DNA of 64,000 bases from Salvia splendens. Taxonomy: Eukaryota; Streptophyta; Magnoliopsida; Lamiales; Lamiaceae. Each line of letters starts with the position of its first letter. Within the stretch, counting starts at the first letter, position 1. The stretch spans positions 11,470,001 to 11,534,000 of the forward strand of contig NC_056046.1 in the NCBI RefSeq assembly GCF_004379255.2. The letters run 5' to 3'. The translations under genes were made by a program, and so were the position numbers. The notes beneath the pieces are model-generated. The model did no database searches, had not been told where the DNA came from, and saw only the letters and a list, made by a program, of their open reading frames with translations. Positions 1 through 10,780 of the stretch are shown here, piece by piece.

Positions 1-153
1 TATTTTTGTTGCTTCTGTTGCAACTAAAATAGTAACACAAATGTTTAATATTACAGCAAAAGAAACAGAGAAATTCATCACTCAATTAATTAGTGCTTTG
101 AACTTGCATGGAAGCGTCTTTAAATAAATTAATTTGGATGCACTATAGGGTGT
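1..153. other. AT-rich flank
   Basis: No gene or repeat boundary is recognised in this short stretch before the first MITE. Confidence 0.5.
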
Positions 154-670
154 CCTGTTAGGTTGAGATTTTTTTTTAGCTTAATTGAGAATTGAGATGC
201 ATTTTCAGCCACTCATCCACAACATTTTTGAAATGTCAACTGTAAGTAGATTATGTCAACTCGGGGGTATTATCGTCAATAGTCTGCACATCAAATGTCA
301 ACAACTTATAGTTGACATTATATGTGTGTAGTTGACATGAATTGTATATGTAGTTGACATGGATTGTACACATAGTTGACATTATATGTGTGTAGTTGAC
401 ATGAATTGTACATGTAGTTGACAATTTTTTTTAAAATTTAAAATAAAAAATAAAAAAAAATTAATTTTTTTAAATTAAAATTAAAAAATATATATTTATT
501 GAATAAAATGTACCATGAAATTACCATTCTGCCCTTTCATAATTAATTAATCTAAAAATATTTTCCATGTGGCAAATTCTGGACCACTCATTTAATAAAA
601 ATGAGTGGCTGATAATGCATCTCAATTATCAATTAGGCTAAAAAATCTCAATTGATCACAACCCAATAGG
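154..670. mobile_element. MITE with TTGAC-rich core, copy 1
   Basis: The ends are inverted repeats: a start of the type CCTRTTRGRTTGAGATTTTT is mirrored at the end as AAAAATCTCAATTGATCACA followed by ACCCAATAGG. The interior starts with several TGTCAAC words and continues with six GTTGACA words spaced about 21 bp apart, followed by an AT-rich tail. There is no coding capacity. The superfamily is uncertain. A second copy follows 30 bp downstream. Confidence 0.75.
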
Positions 671-699
671 TGCATATATATTATATATAAGAATAAGGT

Positions 700-1144
700 C
701 CTATTAGATTGAGATTTTTTAGCTTAAATGATAATTGAGATGATTTTCAGCCACTCATCCACAATATTTTTGAAATGTCAACTGCAAGTAGATTATGTCA
801 ACTCGGGGGTATTATCGTCAATAACCTGCACATCAAATGTCAATAGTCTGCACATCAAATGTCAACAACTTATAATTGACATTATATGTGTATAGTTGAC
901 GTGAATTGTATATGTAATTGACATTATATGTGTGTAGCTGACATGAATTGTACACATAGTTGATATGGATTGTACACATAGTTGACATTTTATGTGTGTA
1001 GTTGATATGAATTGTATAGGTAGTTGACATTATATTTTCCATGTGGCAAATTCTGGACCACTCATTTAATAAAAATGAATGGTTAATAATGCATCTCAAT
1101 TCTTAATTAGGCTAAAAAATCTCAATTTATCACGATCCTATAGG
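700..1144. mobile_element. MITE with TTGAC-rich core, copy 2
   Basis: This copy has the same termini and the same internal word array as the copy at 154-670, in the same orientation. It is shorter because the AT-rich segment between the array and the ATTTTCCATGTGGC block is missing. The open frame across it (833-1099, minus) is a by-product of the short repeats and shows no protein domain. Confidence 0.75.
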
Positions 1145-1370
1145 AATATTTGTTAACTAAAAAAAAGTCAGAAGTTGAATAGAAATGCCGCCTTTGCTAT
1201 TGAAAGCTATTGAAAGCTGAATCAGGAATATTTGTTAACTATAAAAAAGTCAGAAGTTGAATAGAAATGCCACCTGCGCTATTGAAAGCTGAAACATGAA
1301 TATTTGTTAACTATAAAAAAGTCAGAAGTTGAATAGAAATGCCGCTTTCGCTATTGAAAGCTGAAACAAG
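1145..1370. repeat. Three-copy tandem repeat, about 72-82 bp
   Basis: Three direct copies of a unit containing GAATATTTGTTAACTA, AAAGTCAGAAGTTGAATAG and CTATTGAAAGCTGAA follow each other. The first copy has an extra internal duplication of CTATTGAAAG. The array starts directly at the end of the second MITE. Confidence 0.85.
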
Positions 1371-1444
1371 AATCAACGTTTCAAAGATTACAGGTTTAAC
1401 ATAGAAATGGCCTAAAATTGGCCTAATTTTAATAGATACTGACA

Positions 1445-1833
1445 AATATTGATCCCTAAAATTATAAACTCAAATTTGGTATTTTTCACAAACTTTAAAA
1501 TTGGTCGAAAATATCACAAATTTTATATTTCGTTTGCTATTTCTCATGGTAATTCAATCACCATATTCAACTAACCTATGTGCTAAATCAATGTGATTTT
1601 CTACGTGGCCTTTTATCCTACCTGTCACGAATTTAAAAAGTGATCTAAAATATCATAAATATTTCACCATTGGCCACGTAGAATAAAATTTTTTCTCAAA
1701 AATATCTTATTTGGATTGGGTTGGGAAATATAACAAACAATAAATATGTAGTGTTTATGATATTTTAAACCAATTTTAAAGTTTGTAGGAAATATCAAAA
1801 TTTAGTTATGATTTTATATACTAATATCCCAAA
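1445..1833. mobile_element. Foldback-type MITE
   Basis: The first ~85 bases and the last ~85 bases are imperfect inverted complements. The block around ACAAACTTTAAAATTGG in the left arm is mirrored as CCAATTTTAAAGTTTGT in the right arm. There is no coding sequence. Exact ends and target duplication are unclear. Confidence 0.6.
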
Positions 1834-2213
1834 AACCAAAAATATCCAGACCATGTTCAGAAAACATGAGCTTTTCCATACATGTCTATTAATATCAATT
1901 TGTTGATTTTAATTGAATCATTTTTAGCCTATGGTATTATCAGAATATACATTCATGTATATAGATATAAAAGAACCAATTTCATTTCACAAGTTGTGCG
2001 TGTGCGTGATTACAGTTTATGATAAGCCGAGTTTTTAACATTTGTAACAACTTAACTAAGCACTTTGTCACGTCAATTTAACATTTAACCAACAACATTT
2101 TCAACTAACTTCGTCACTGCTTTTTTTTACTTCCACAACTTTTCCCTATTTTCTTACTTTGGTTCGTTTATTCGCAGCTCTTCGATCTTCTCAAACCTTT
2201 ATTTTTTCAAGTA

Positions 2214-2459
2214 ACACTCCGTCCCTGAAAGTTTGTCTCATTTTTCTATTTTTATCAATCCCATAAAATTTGTCTGATTACACTTTTTACCATTTTGGTA
2301 GTGAATCTCATATTCCAATAACTCATTCATAGTCACATTTTATTATAAAATTAATATATATAAAAGTAGATCCATATTCCACTAACTTTTTAACCCACTT
2401 TTACATTTCTTAAAATCTATGTCGGATCAAAGTGGGACAATATTTGAAGGACGGAGGAG
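2214..2459. mobile_element. Stowaway-like MITE
   Basis: The element is flanked by TA. The left end ACACTCCGTCCCTGAAAGTT and the right end, reading GACGGAGGAG before TA, are inverted repeats with the CTCCGTCC motif typical of Tc1/mariner-derived Stowaway-like MITEs. The internal sequence is related to the elements at 4907-5126 and 15173-15418. Confidence 0.8.
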
Positions 2460-3782
2460 TATCGGAAACTTTGTTTTAATTTTCCTTACGAGAGAGCCTT
2501 GCGCCTCATTTTAAAACATTTTTCTAATCTGACTTGGGCTTTAAAGTTATAACAATTTTATTGGGCCTAGATTCCTTTTTCTTGCTTTCTATTTTTAATT
2601 TTCAGTCAATTAGGATTCTAATTAGGATTCTAATGTGGGATTTAATAAATAATTAGGTGTTAAAAGAGGAAACTGTTAAAGTTGTTTACAAATAAGTTTT
2701 TTCATAATTTTTGAATTATTGATTCGTTGTTCTAATGTTAAGTTTTACTATTAATATTTATATATGTGTGTTGTTTATATGCTTTGTGGTCCATCATTTT
2801 GTCTTTTATCACAATATTATTGTCCTTATAATATTTTAAGTTGTATATTAAATATTTATATTGATTTCATATTAAATAGTGTTTTAGTATTGAAGTGTGT
2901 ATGTTGTTAAGGGTGATATTTTTCTTTGTTGTAGAGATCTACGTAAATGTTCTAATTAACAAATGTTCCATGTTGATTTAGTTTTAAAATTATTTAACAT
3001 GTTGTGTATAGTACATTTTATTTTATTTTTTAAATCTTATGTAACGATGTTGTTTCTTATTTTATTTAGTTTATTCACAATGTATTAATAAAATAAAAAT
3101 ATTTTAAGTCGCGCAAAAGGTTGTAAATGTAATTTTATGCCAGAGATGTAAATGCAATTTTAAAAAATTATATCTTCCACTTTGAACTCATTAAATTTTG
3201 GAAGCACAATTTGAAATTCACCCGGTAGTTTCTATCTTCAAATATAAAAATTGATTATGAATTAATTGACATAATTATCCACTATCTACGGCTGTAATGC
3301 TCATTGATCTCCTATTAGGATTCAGAGCCTCCATTGTAAGCATTTTTTGACATAAATTATGTGATATAATTAGATGATGATTTCCATCGTGATTAAATAT
3401 GAGTTAAATCAACTTCAATGTTATACCACTTCTAATATTTAACGTTTGATATTTCAATTGCCATTTATGTTATTTGATTTAAAAACCTTTTCATTTTAAT
3501 CCTTGGATGAATGCAAGCAAGATTTTTTTTGTTTACCGTTCACATAGGCCTATTGTAAAGCACTTTCTTGATATGATCATATAAACAGATTTATAGACAA
3601 GATTCAGATAAAAAACCTCCACTATAGTAAGAATTATCAAGTAGGCCAACCCAGTGTAAGATATCGAACACATATCTAAAACCCTCAAAATAGAATAAGT
3701 GATCAACAAATTAAAATTGAACTGTGACGGAGGGAAAATTTTATTGATATTTGGCTCATTGTTGGTCATGATGAGTATATTT
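2460..3782. other. AT-rich spacer, no gene seen
   Basis: Long AT-rich stretch without a convincing open frame, splice-consistent exons or clear inverted repeats. The open frame on the minus strand at 3533-3769 has no recognisable domain. Part of this stretch may be the body of the Helitron whose 3' end is at about 4110. Confidence 0.5.
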
Positions 3783-3984
3783 TAAAGTTAAGGGTTTAGG
3801 ATTTAGGTTTCGAGGTTTGGGGTTTTAGTGTATAGGATCACAATATTGCAATGAAATGAAGCTCGATAATTTATAATTTCTACTAAAGTTAAAGGTTTAG
3901 GATTTAGGTTTCGAGGTTTGGGTTTTTAGTGTATAGGATCACTATATTGCAATGAAATGAAACTCAATAATTTATAATTTCTAT
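3783..3984. repeat. Tandem duplication, period 101 bp
   Basis: Two near-identical copies start at 3783 and 3884. Each runs from TAAAGTTA through TTTAGGATTTAGGTTTCGAG to ATAATTTATAATTTCTA, with only a few mismatches. The duplication lies about 100 bp upstream of a Helitron-type 3' terminus and may belong to that element. Confidence 0.9.
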
Positions 3985-4083
3985 CTCTATTATGGATTAA
4001 TTATGATAAATTATTTTTCATTTAATATTTATGCCACATAATTATTTGGTATTATATATATTCTGGAAAAAAAATATAATGGG

Positions 4084-4110
4084 TCGTGCATAGCACGGGA
4101 GAGATACTAG
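4084..4110 (+). mobile_element. Helitron 3' terminus
   Basis: A stem-loop formed by CGTGC and GCACG around ATA is followed about 9 bases later by CTAG, then T. This is the canonical Helitron 3' end (terminal hairpin, then CTRR, insertion before T). The 5' end (TC after A) could not be located with confidence, so the extent of the element upstream is unknown. No Rep/helicase coding sequence is visible, so any element here is non-autonomous. Confidence 0.65.
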
Positions 4111-4122
4111 TTTTAATTAAAT

Positions 4123-4872
4123 GAGAGAATATCTTTTTAGGTCCAGCTAAAGTATTATTTTAGGTCCGTAAACTTTAAAAATATCATTTTAGGTCCGTCA
4201 TTTACAAGTTAATATCATTTGAGGTATTTTGAACTTTTTTTGGATGAAAATGCCCTTAAGGCCTTCAAAGGGCAATTTGGACAATTATTTCGCCCCTCAT
4301 CTTGCGTCAGAGACCTATAGTCCAACAATTTTTAACGTCAAATTTTTATATTTAAATTTAATTTGGATGGTAATTGATCTCATTCTGAAATTCATATAAA
4401 TAATACCCGAATGACAATCCAAATTAATAGCTATCCAATTTCAAAACCAATAAACTAAATATAATTCACAAATCATCTATAGTAAGTTCTTAAAATGAAG
4501 TTTAGTTTAAAAAAATAAAATAAAGTATCTAAGTCTCAATTCACTATCCCTATATAATTGGTCATCTAATAATTGAAAAATGTACTTTTTTTACGGCAAA
4601 TTTTAATTATATTTAAATTCAATTTTGATGCTAATTGAATTAAACAGTAGTAAAAAAAATTGTTGGACTCTAGTGTTTGACGCAAGATGAGTGATGAAAG
4701 AATTGTTCAAATTGCCCTTTGAGGGCCTTAAGGGCATTTTCGTCCGAAAAAAGTTCAAAATACCTCAAATGATATTAACTTATAGTTGACGGACCTAAAA
4801 TAATATTTTCAAAGTTCGTGGACCTAAAATGATAATTCGGCAAAGTTCGTGGACCTAAAAAGATGTTCCCTC
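4123..4872. mobile_element. Mutator-type foldback MITE (750 bp)
   Basis: Terminal inverted repeats of roughly 150 bp begin GAGAGAATATCTTTTTAGGT and are mirrored at the right end (complement GAGGGAACATCTTTTTAGGT). The element is bounded by a perfect 9-bp target duplication, TAATTAAAT, at 4114-4122 and 4873-4881. A 9-bp duplication with long inverted repeats indicates a Mutator-like (MULE) non-autonomous element. It has no coding capacity. Confidence 0.9.
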
Positions 4873-4906
4873 TAATTAAATTTAGATGAGATTGAAGTAA
4901 AGTTAT

Positions 4907-5126
4907 ACTCTCTCCCCGTCCGGCATTAGGAGTCTCATTTATGGACGGCATGGATTTTAAAAAATGTTAAGAAAAGTATGTGAAAAAAGTTAATGGAATA
5001 TGGGTCCCACTTGTATATATGGAGTGGTTTTAAATGAAATGTGAGTGGAATGAGTTAGTGGAATGTGAACCCTATTACCATTTGTGGTAAAAGTGAACCG
5101 GGACTCCTGTTTGTGGACAAATGGAG
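4907..5126. mobile_element. Stowaway-like MITE
   Basis: TA-flanked. The left end CTCTCTCCCCGTCCGG and the right end, reading GTGGACAAATGGAG before TA, are imperfect inverted repeats. The internal sequence is shared with the elements at 2214, 6985 and 15173. Confidence 0.7.
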
Positions 5127-5154
5127 TATTTAATTAAAGATTAACAATAGATGG

Positions 5155-5823
5155 AACATATTTTTTAGTCCACGAACTTTGCCAAAGTATCATTTTAGGT
5201 CCGTGAACTTTGAAAATATCATTTGAGGTCCACTAACTATAGATTAATATCATTTGAAGTACTTTTTTACTATTTCCAAGTTTTTTTTGGACGAAAATAT
5301 CCTCAATAGCTTAAATTGTATATATTTTTAATAAATTTATCATATACTCATATTTTTTTATAAATATCTTTACAATATATTTTTGATAAATTTTCTAAAT
5401 ATAATTTGACCTTAAATATTATCACTTAATTTTGTGACATGCAAGTAAAATTGCTTCTTCAATTTTTTATATTAATTTTTTTTAAATTGAATAAAGAACT
5501 TTTCTTTAATAATAAAAAATTGAATAAAGATCTTTTCTTGCATGTCACAAAATTAAATGATAATATTGAAGGTCAAATTATATTTAGAAAATTTGTCAAA
5601 AATATATTGTAAAGATATTTATAAAAAAATATGAGTATATGATAAATTTATTAAAAATATACACCCTTTAAGGTATTGAGGGTATTTTCGCCCAAAAAAC
5701 TTGGAAATAGTAAAAAGTACTTCAAATGATATTAATTCATAGTTGGTGGACCTTAAATGATATTTTTAAAGTTCACGGACCTAAATGATACTTTGGTAAA
5801 GTTCGTGGACCAAATGATACTAC
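5155..5823. mobile_element. Foldback MITE related to the 4123-4872 element
   Basis: The arms of about 180 bp are inverted complements. Words such as TTTAGTCCACGAACTTTG and ATATCATTTGAAGTAC in the left arm reappear inverted in the right arm. Several words match the arms of the Mutator-type MITE at 4123-4872. The flanking 9-mers ACAATAGAT and CTATTAGAT are similar but not identical, suggesting an older insertion. Confidence 0.75.
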
Positions 5824-6349
5824 TATTAGATAGGGAGTAGTAACTTTTTCTATCACACAAAAATATTTCATTTTTCTTTTTGATTTATCTCATTAAAGAT
5901 GTCATGCATCTATTTAAAAAAAATCTCTCACATTAATATATGAGAATTAATATATGAGAGTATATTTTCTCTCCACTTAAAACACAAAATAAAACTTTAT
6001 AAAATCTCATATTATTTCACAAGTATGACAACTTTTATAGAACAAAATAAATACTAGTATTATATCTATGATGATTATTAGATTGGCAGACGTAACTAGG
6101 ACTTAGGAGTACTAATTGGAGTATGATTTAATTGTAGTATGTGCACTATATATTCGAAAGTTTAGAAACATATCTAGCAAGGAAAATAGATTGAAGTCGT
6201 AGAATAATGGGTTTTGCATTAGGAACTTCAATAGGAGATTATTAGTTTAATGAAAAATATCTTATGAAAGAAAAGCTTGCTTTACATGAATGTTTAAAAG
6301 ATTTGATATGTCAACTAGATTGGATCCATTGTATACTTTATGGAAACTA
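5824..6349. other. AT-rich spacer, no gene seen
   Basis: No open frame with recognisable domains and no clear inverted-repeat element is visible. Confidence 0.5.
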
Positions 6350-6571
6350 TTTCCTCCATTCCATATTAATGAAAATTTGTTTGGTATGGAGTTTAAGAAT
6401 AGTATGTTAAGCAAATGATGAATAAACTAAGAGATAATAAAGTTAGAGAGACAAAGAGCGAATATAGTAAGATGAATGATTACTTTTAATTTGCAAGAAA
6501 TAGAGTTGACTCAATTATGTTGAAACTTTTTAAAATAGAAAAATGATTCTATTAACATGAAACGAAGGGAG
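6350..6571. mobile_element. Stowaway-like MITE, diverged
   Basis: TA-flanked. The left end TTTCCTCCATTCCAT and the right end ATGAAACGAAGGGAG are imperfect inverted repeats. No coding sequence. Confidence 0.6.
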
Positions 6572-6984
6572 TACCATATAGTACTTTATTATAAAAAAAT
6601 ACGGTAAGAAAAAATCATATATTTTTATTACTAAATTTTGGTTATATCTTATTTTCGGTATGATAAATTTCATTACTGATATCGTATACCAACATTTGTT
6701 ATAACATACTTTCAACATCAATGAAAATATAATATTTGGGTTTTATAATATTAGTATTTAGATTTTATGGTTTAAAAATGGAGTGTATTTTATGTACATA
6801 ATTATATTTATATTTCATAATTGATAGTATAATTTATAAATATATTTATATTTTACTGTATATATCGATTTTTTTGGATGCCACATTATACCATGATATA
6901 TGAAAATTCATATCTTTATTTTGTCAAAGTTTTTTGGTAAATTATTATACCGTTTTGAAAATCAAGATATACCGAAAATAAAAC

Positions 6985-7455
6985 TCCCTATGTCACCTTA
7001 TCAAATTCCTATTTGATTTTGACATGAGTTTTATGAAATGTAAAGAAGAGTAAGTTGAATAAGTTAGTGAAATAGGTGTACCACTTATATACATACTTCC
7101 TCCGTCCTAACTAAGTTGAGTCAAAACTTTTGGGCACGGAGATTCAGAAATTGCGACGAAAAGGAGGAGAGAATAATAAAGTAGGAAAGATAAAGGGAGA
7201 GTAAAGTAGAGATGGAATAATGTAAAAAACTAAAAATAATTGGATGTTTTGTTTTTTGTCAAAAAAGAAATGACTGAACTTTGTTAGGACATTCCAAAAA
7301 ATACAACTCAACATAGTTGGGACGGAAAGAGCACTTTATAATGAAATGTGAGTGGAATAATTTGGAGGAATGTAGGGCCTACTCACCACTTATAGTAAAA
7401 ATGAAATAAGATTTTTAATTGAGAACGAATAAAAATGGAAAAAATATGGAGTACG
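6985..7455. mobile_element. Stowaway-like MITE split by a nested MITE
   Basis: The two halves (about 6985-7095 and 7333-7455) together read like the family at 4907-5126: the left half has GACATGAGTTTTATGAAATG, the right half AAATGTGAGTGGAATAA and a right end of the ATGGAG type. The second MITE at 7096-7332 sits between them. Confidence 0.7.
7096..7332. mobile_element. Stowaway-like MITE, inner element
   Basis: Starts CTTCCTCCGTCCTAACTAAG after TA and ends with the inverse, GTTGGGACGGAAAGAGC. It shares AACTTTTGGGCACG-like sequence with the element at 12061-12326. It interrupts an older Stowaway-like element. Confidence 0.75.
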
Positions 7456-7459
7456 TAAG

Positions 7460-7612
7460 AGCACCTGCATCGGTGCTCGATGCTAAGGCGGACCGCCGTG
7501 CCGCTTGCGCGGCAAGCAGCTGCTCGTCGCTGTGCTCTTGCTGAAGATCATCATCTTCTTCAGAAAAATAGAAAACTTCACAAAAGAGGAGCACAATATT
7601 TACAAACGCAAA

Positions 7613-7660
<48 letters not shown>

Positions 7661-8410
7661 TTCTGTGGTCCAAAAAAACCTTACTGAAGATCATCTGATT
7701 GGATCTCACTAGAAGCTCGGAACGACGTCGTACGTCGCAAACTCTACCTCCAGCTCGACCGCTTCGCGAATCTCCCCTTGGTTCTCGGCCTCGTCTCCGC
7801 GTACCGGATCGTCTTCCCGAACCCCTTGTTCTTCCTCTTCTCTTTTACCTTATCACCCTCGCTTCTCTGTCCGTCCCACCGCCGCTGCCACCGTCGCGCT
7901 CTCGCTCCCATCCGCCTCCGGCACCACCCCCACCTCCACTGACGACGGCAACACCTGTCAATTACAACTCCAATTTGCATTAATTAATTTCCAGCATTTC
8001 AACTAAATTTGGGTTTAAATTAAGGTTTATGTTAAATCCCCAATTACTCCATTGAATTAGAGTTTGAAAGGAGCATACACTTTAGCTTAACAGTACTGGA
8101 ATGAAAGGGAGCATAAAGGAAATGAAAAACCCATTTGGAAAAGCTTACTTATCATTTTTGGTGCGTTCATGTGCTTGATTCTGAGCTTAGGGCTTAGATC
8201 TGTGGTGGATTGATTCGTGTGGTGGTTGTAAGTTATAGAGATGAGTGGAGAATTATATTTCTGTTCCGTAAGGATAAGCGGCGTCGGCCGGTGGTGGACA
8301 GGCGGCGGCTGAGTAGCCTTTGGGCTGGGAATTTGGGGCAGGATGGCCTGTGACAGGCCTAATGCGATCTTCCACTGTGGGAGTCGTGGCGGCTTGGGGG
8401 AGAAAGGTTT
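7460..8410. other. GC-rich segment, possible captured sequence
   Basis: A locally GC-rich stretch inside AT-rich DNA. It begins with TAAGAGCACCTGCATCGGTG, which resembles a PIF/Harbinger MITE end, and continues with CpG-rich sequence. At 7690-7930 one plus-strand frame reads as a charged then hydrophobic peptide (including DVVRRKLYLQLDRFANLPLV) and could be a captured exon, but no family was recognised and no full gene is visible. At 8270-8400 there is another GC-rich patch. Confidence 0.35.
7609..7660. repeat. (CAT)n microsatellite
   Basis: A perfect or near-perfect run of about 16 CAT trinucleotides. It creates apparent poly-histidine and poly-isoleucine peptides in two frames, which are not evidence of a gene. 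Confidence 0.95.
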
Positions 8411-8494
8411 TGGATTTTTAATTTTAAATTTTTAGAATAATAATACTAATTTTTTTTTGAAATAATAAAAAAATCTATAAAATCGGCTAAACAA

Positions 8495-8643
8495 CCATTG
8501 ACTGTTACTTTTAACGGAGCCGTCCAAAATTGACTGATTGTGGCCCGAGTTCAAATGTCAGAGATGTAATAATTCAAAACATAATATTTATGACCAAAAT
8601 CGTAAAACCGCCAAATGTTTAGGACCACCTTTAACCTTTACTC
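8495..8643. mobile_element. Partial foldback MITE (one arm)
   Basis: The block with GGCCCGAGTTCAAATGT, GACCAAAATCGTAAAACC and TTTAGGACCACCTTTAACC matches the right arm of the foldback element at 13285-13617. The opposite arm is not seen here, so this is a fragment. Confidence 0.5.
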
Positions 8644-8645
8644 TT

Positions 8646-9050
8646 ATAAAAAAAACATCAAACGTAATTATTGAAAACTAAAGTGGCTACTAAGTTAAGA
8701 GTACAGCTCTGAAACTCTGAATGAAAATCACAATTAGCAAAGCGAGTGTGAAATTACATTTTTTATTAATCTTTATGTAACGTTATGACTATTTAACAGT
8801 TGAATTTGTATCGTTTGACTTAGAACCTCAATGCTAAATTCTGAAACGGTAAAATTTGGTTTTGATATTTATGACGATAAACTGTAGCCAGCTATAATTC
8901 CACTTATATTGAAAATTGGCTCATTTAATACTTGTCTCAAATGTTATGGTCTGAATTGATTTTTCGTACAAACAAAATTAAAAATTTAGAGGCAAAAACT
9001 AAAAACTTTTACTATTTTATTTAATAATGACCACTTACATATATTGGTTG
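8646..9050. other. AT-rich spacer, no gene seen
   Basis: No feature recognised. Confidence 0.5.
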
Positions 9051-10440
9051 TTGACGTGTAATTTTAGGTCAATCCAAACAAAATGATTTTGCACTCAAGT
9101 TTAATTAATTAACCCAAATATTATCACTTCACTGCAAGAATACAGCTTCGTGTGTAGTACTTTGAGTGTCGAACCACAGGGAGGCGAATGATTATTTAAC
9201 AAGGTTTGACAAGATTAATAAACAAATTGAAAACTAAAGAATGAAAATAGAGAAACTCAAGAGATAAAGGACGTTGCTCCTAATATGCTCCAGATGTGAA
9301 TTAACTTAACGAACCAATTAACTTATGGATTAACGATTAATCTAATGAAAGTTGTAATAATCTCGTTCATTCTACTCACACTGAACATGTTCATAGATGC
9401 TTGAATTTAACCTTGCTGAACACTAAGATCAAATTCGTACTCGTAGGATTATCACTCCTACAGACGCATAGTAAGCTCTAATCCAACTTCTAAGTTCCAA
9501 CGTACATGAATCATTTACAAAATCAATTAAACATTCCTACAGAAGCGCAGTAAATGTCTAACAATTATTGTAAAGGCATGTAAATTAACTTATCCAAGAT
9601 TCATATGTTGAACACGAAACAAATCTCAAACTCTTTATCTACGTTTCCACCTTTTAACCAAGTTAAAGAGACATTGGCTAAAAGACAAGATTGAATAATA
9701 ATTCAGGCCGGAATTATAATTCAATGTAAAAAGCACCGTAAAAAAAGATCATAAATTAATACTAATCCATATAATCCAAAAGTAATTCACATCTTTCACA
9801 AATTAGGAGCAACGTAAGAGTTTAGTTACACATTCACAACCAATAAACAAGAACCAAAGAACTCATGAAATTGATGTGTAGATGGTAGCAAATCTCCATC
9901 GGGATGATGAAAGTTGAATGTTTGCACCTCCAATCTTCCTCTCCTCCTCCTTTTTTTCTCCTCTGTCGTCTCCCCCTTTTTCCTTCTGATTTCGTCCTCT
10001 TTAATCCCTTCAATTGCTGAATTAACTGCCAAATAACAGTTGCATGACTAAAACGCCAGACCGGGCGAATTTAAAAGAGAGAAACGCCCGACCGGGCGAA
10101 AGGCTTCTGGGCTATCGCGGTGAAACGCCCGACCGGGCGTTCCGAGCCATGAAAATCGCCCGACCGGGCGATAAATCTGTCCTCTCGCTGCCTTTCGGAA
10201 ATCACCCTGCCGGGTGGATTATTTGGCATGAAAATCGCCCGGCCGGGTGGCCAATTTTTATAACTTCCTGCGTAGATTTTCACCATCCGAGCTTCCTTCT
10301 TTGTTTCATCATTTATTCCTCTTCTTACACCACAAAACATCCTTTTGCAAGCATCAAACTATATAAATCATGTAAAGTTAGGGTAATAAGAATGTATAAT
10401 TTGATTCACATCAGTTGTATAAAAGATACAAAATAATGAG
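9051..10440 (-). mobile_element. Unclassified LTR-like repeat with hairpin cluster
   Basis: Read on the minus strand this segment has a cluster of GC-rich inverted repeats (10050-10250), a ~900-bp body without domains, and a distal block reading CTCCCTGTGGTTCGAC, then CTTGCAGTGAAG (around 9140-9190). The same order of parts (hairpin cluster, body, CCCTGTGTTCGATA block, CTTGCAGGTATTT) is seen on the plus strand at 43880-45240, so the two loci seem to be members of one repeat family. The CCCTGTG-TTCGA block is common near the ends of plant LTR retrotransposons, which is the basis for the LTR-like call. Short frames over the hairpins are not genes. Confidence 0.45.
10050..10250. repeat. Cluster of CGCCCG-AC-CGGGCG inverted repeats
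   Basis: The 14-mer CGCCCGACCGGGCG occurs perfectly at about 10085, 10126 and 10157, with variants at about 10053, 10203 and 10236. Each can form a 6-bp GC stem with a 2-base loop, or pair between copies. The same word recurs at 44155-44266. Confidence 0.9.
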
Positions 10441-10780
10441 TAAAATAATTAGGAAATCTCTCAAATAAGTAGGAAAATGATAATAATGTAAAAGTATTTG
10501 AGCATTGAGACATTTAATTTATTAGTATAACTATTGTATTATATTTCGTCACACAAGGGATTAAAATTAAACTCGCAAATCGCAATTAATAAAATCTTTC
10601 TTATCTTCTGGAAAAATTATTTAATACTAGTATGTTTAGTTTGGACTGATTAAAGAGTGCATACAAAATTGTCGAAGCATATATATTACGCATAATGAAT
10701 GGAATTATGATGATGGAGGTGGACGGCCGCACCGCAACAAATGTAGTTTATCCACAACCAAACGTAAACCACACCACTAA
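10441..10780. other. AT-rich spacer, no gene seen
   Basis: No feature recognised. Confidence 0.5.

Noticed and set aside
833..1099. 88-codon minus-strand frame in the first MITE pair
   Set aside because: A translation of the GTTGACA array; repetitive peptide without family.
7480..7698. Open frame with poly-His (and poly-Ile in another frame)
   Set aside because: It is produced by the (CAT)n microsatellite; no domain, and several overlapping frames are equally open.
10044..10436. 130-codon frame over the hairpin cluster and the opposite-strand frame
   Set aside because: Both come from GC-rich palindromes, which keep frames open on both strands; no domain.
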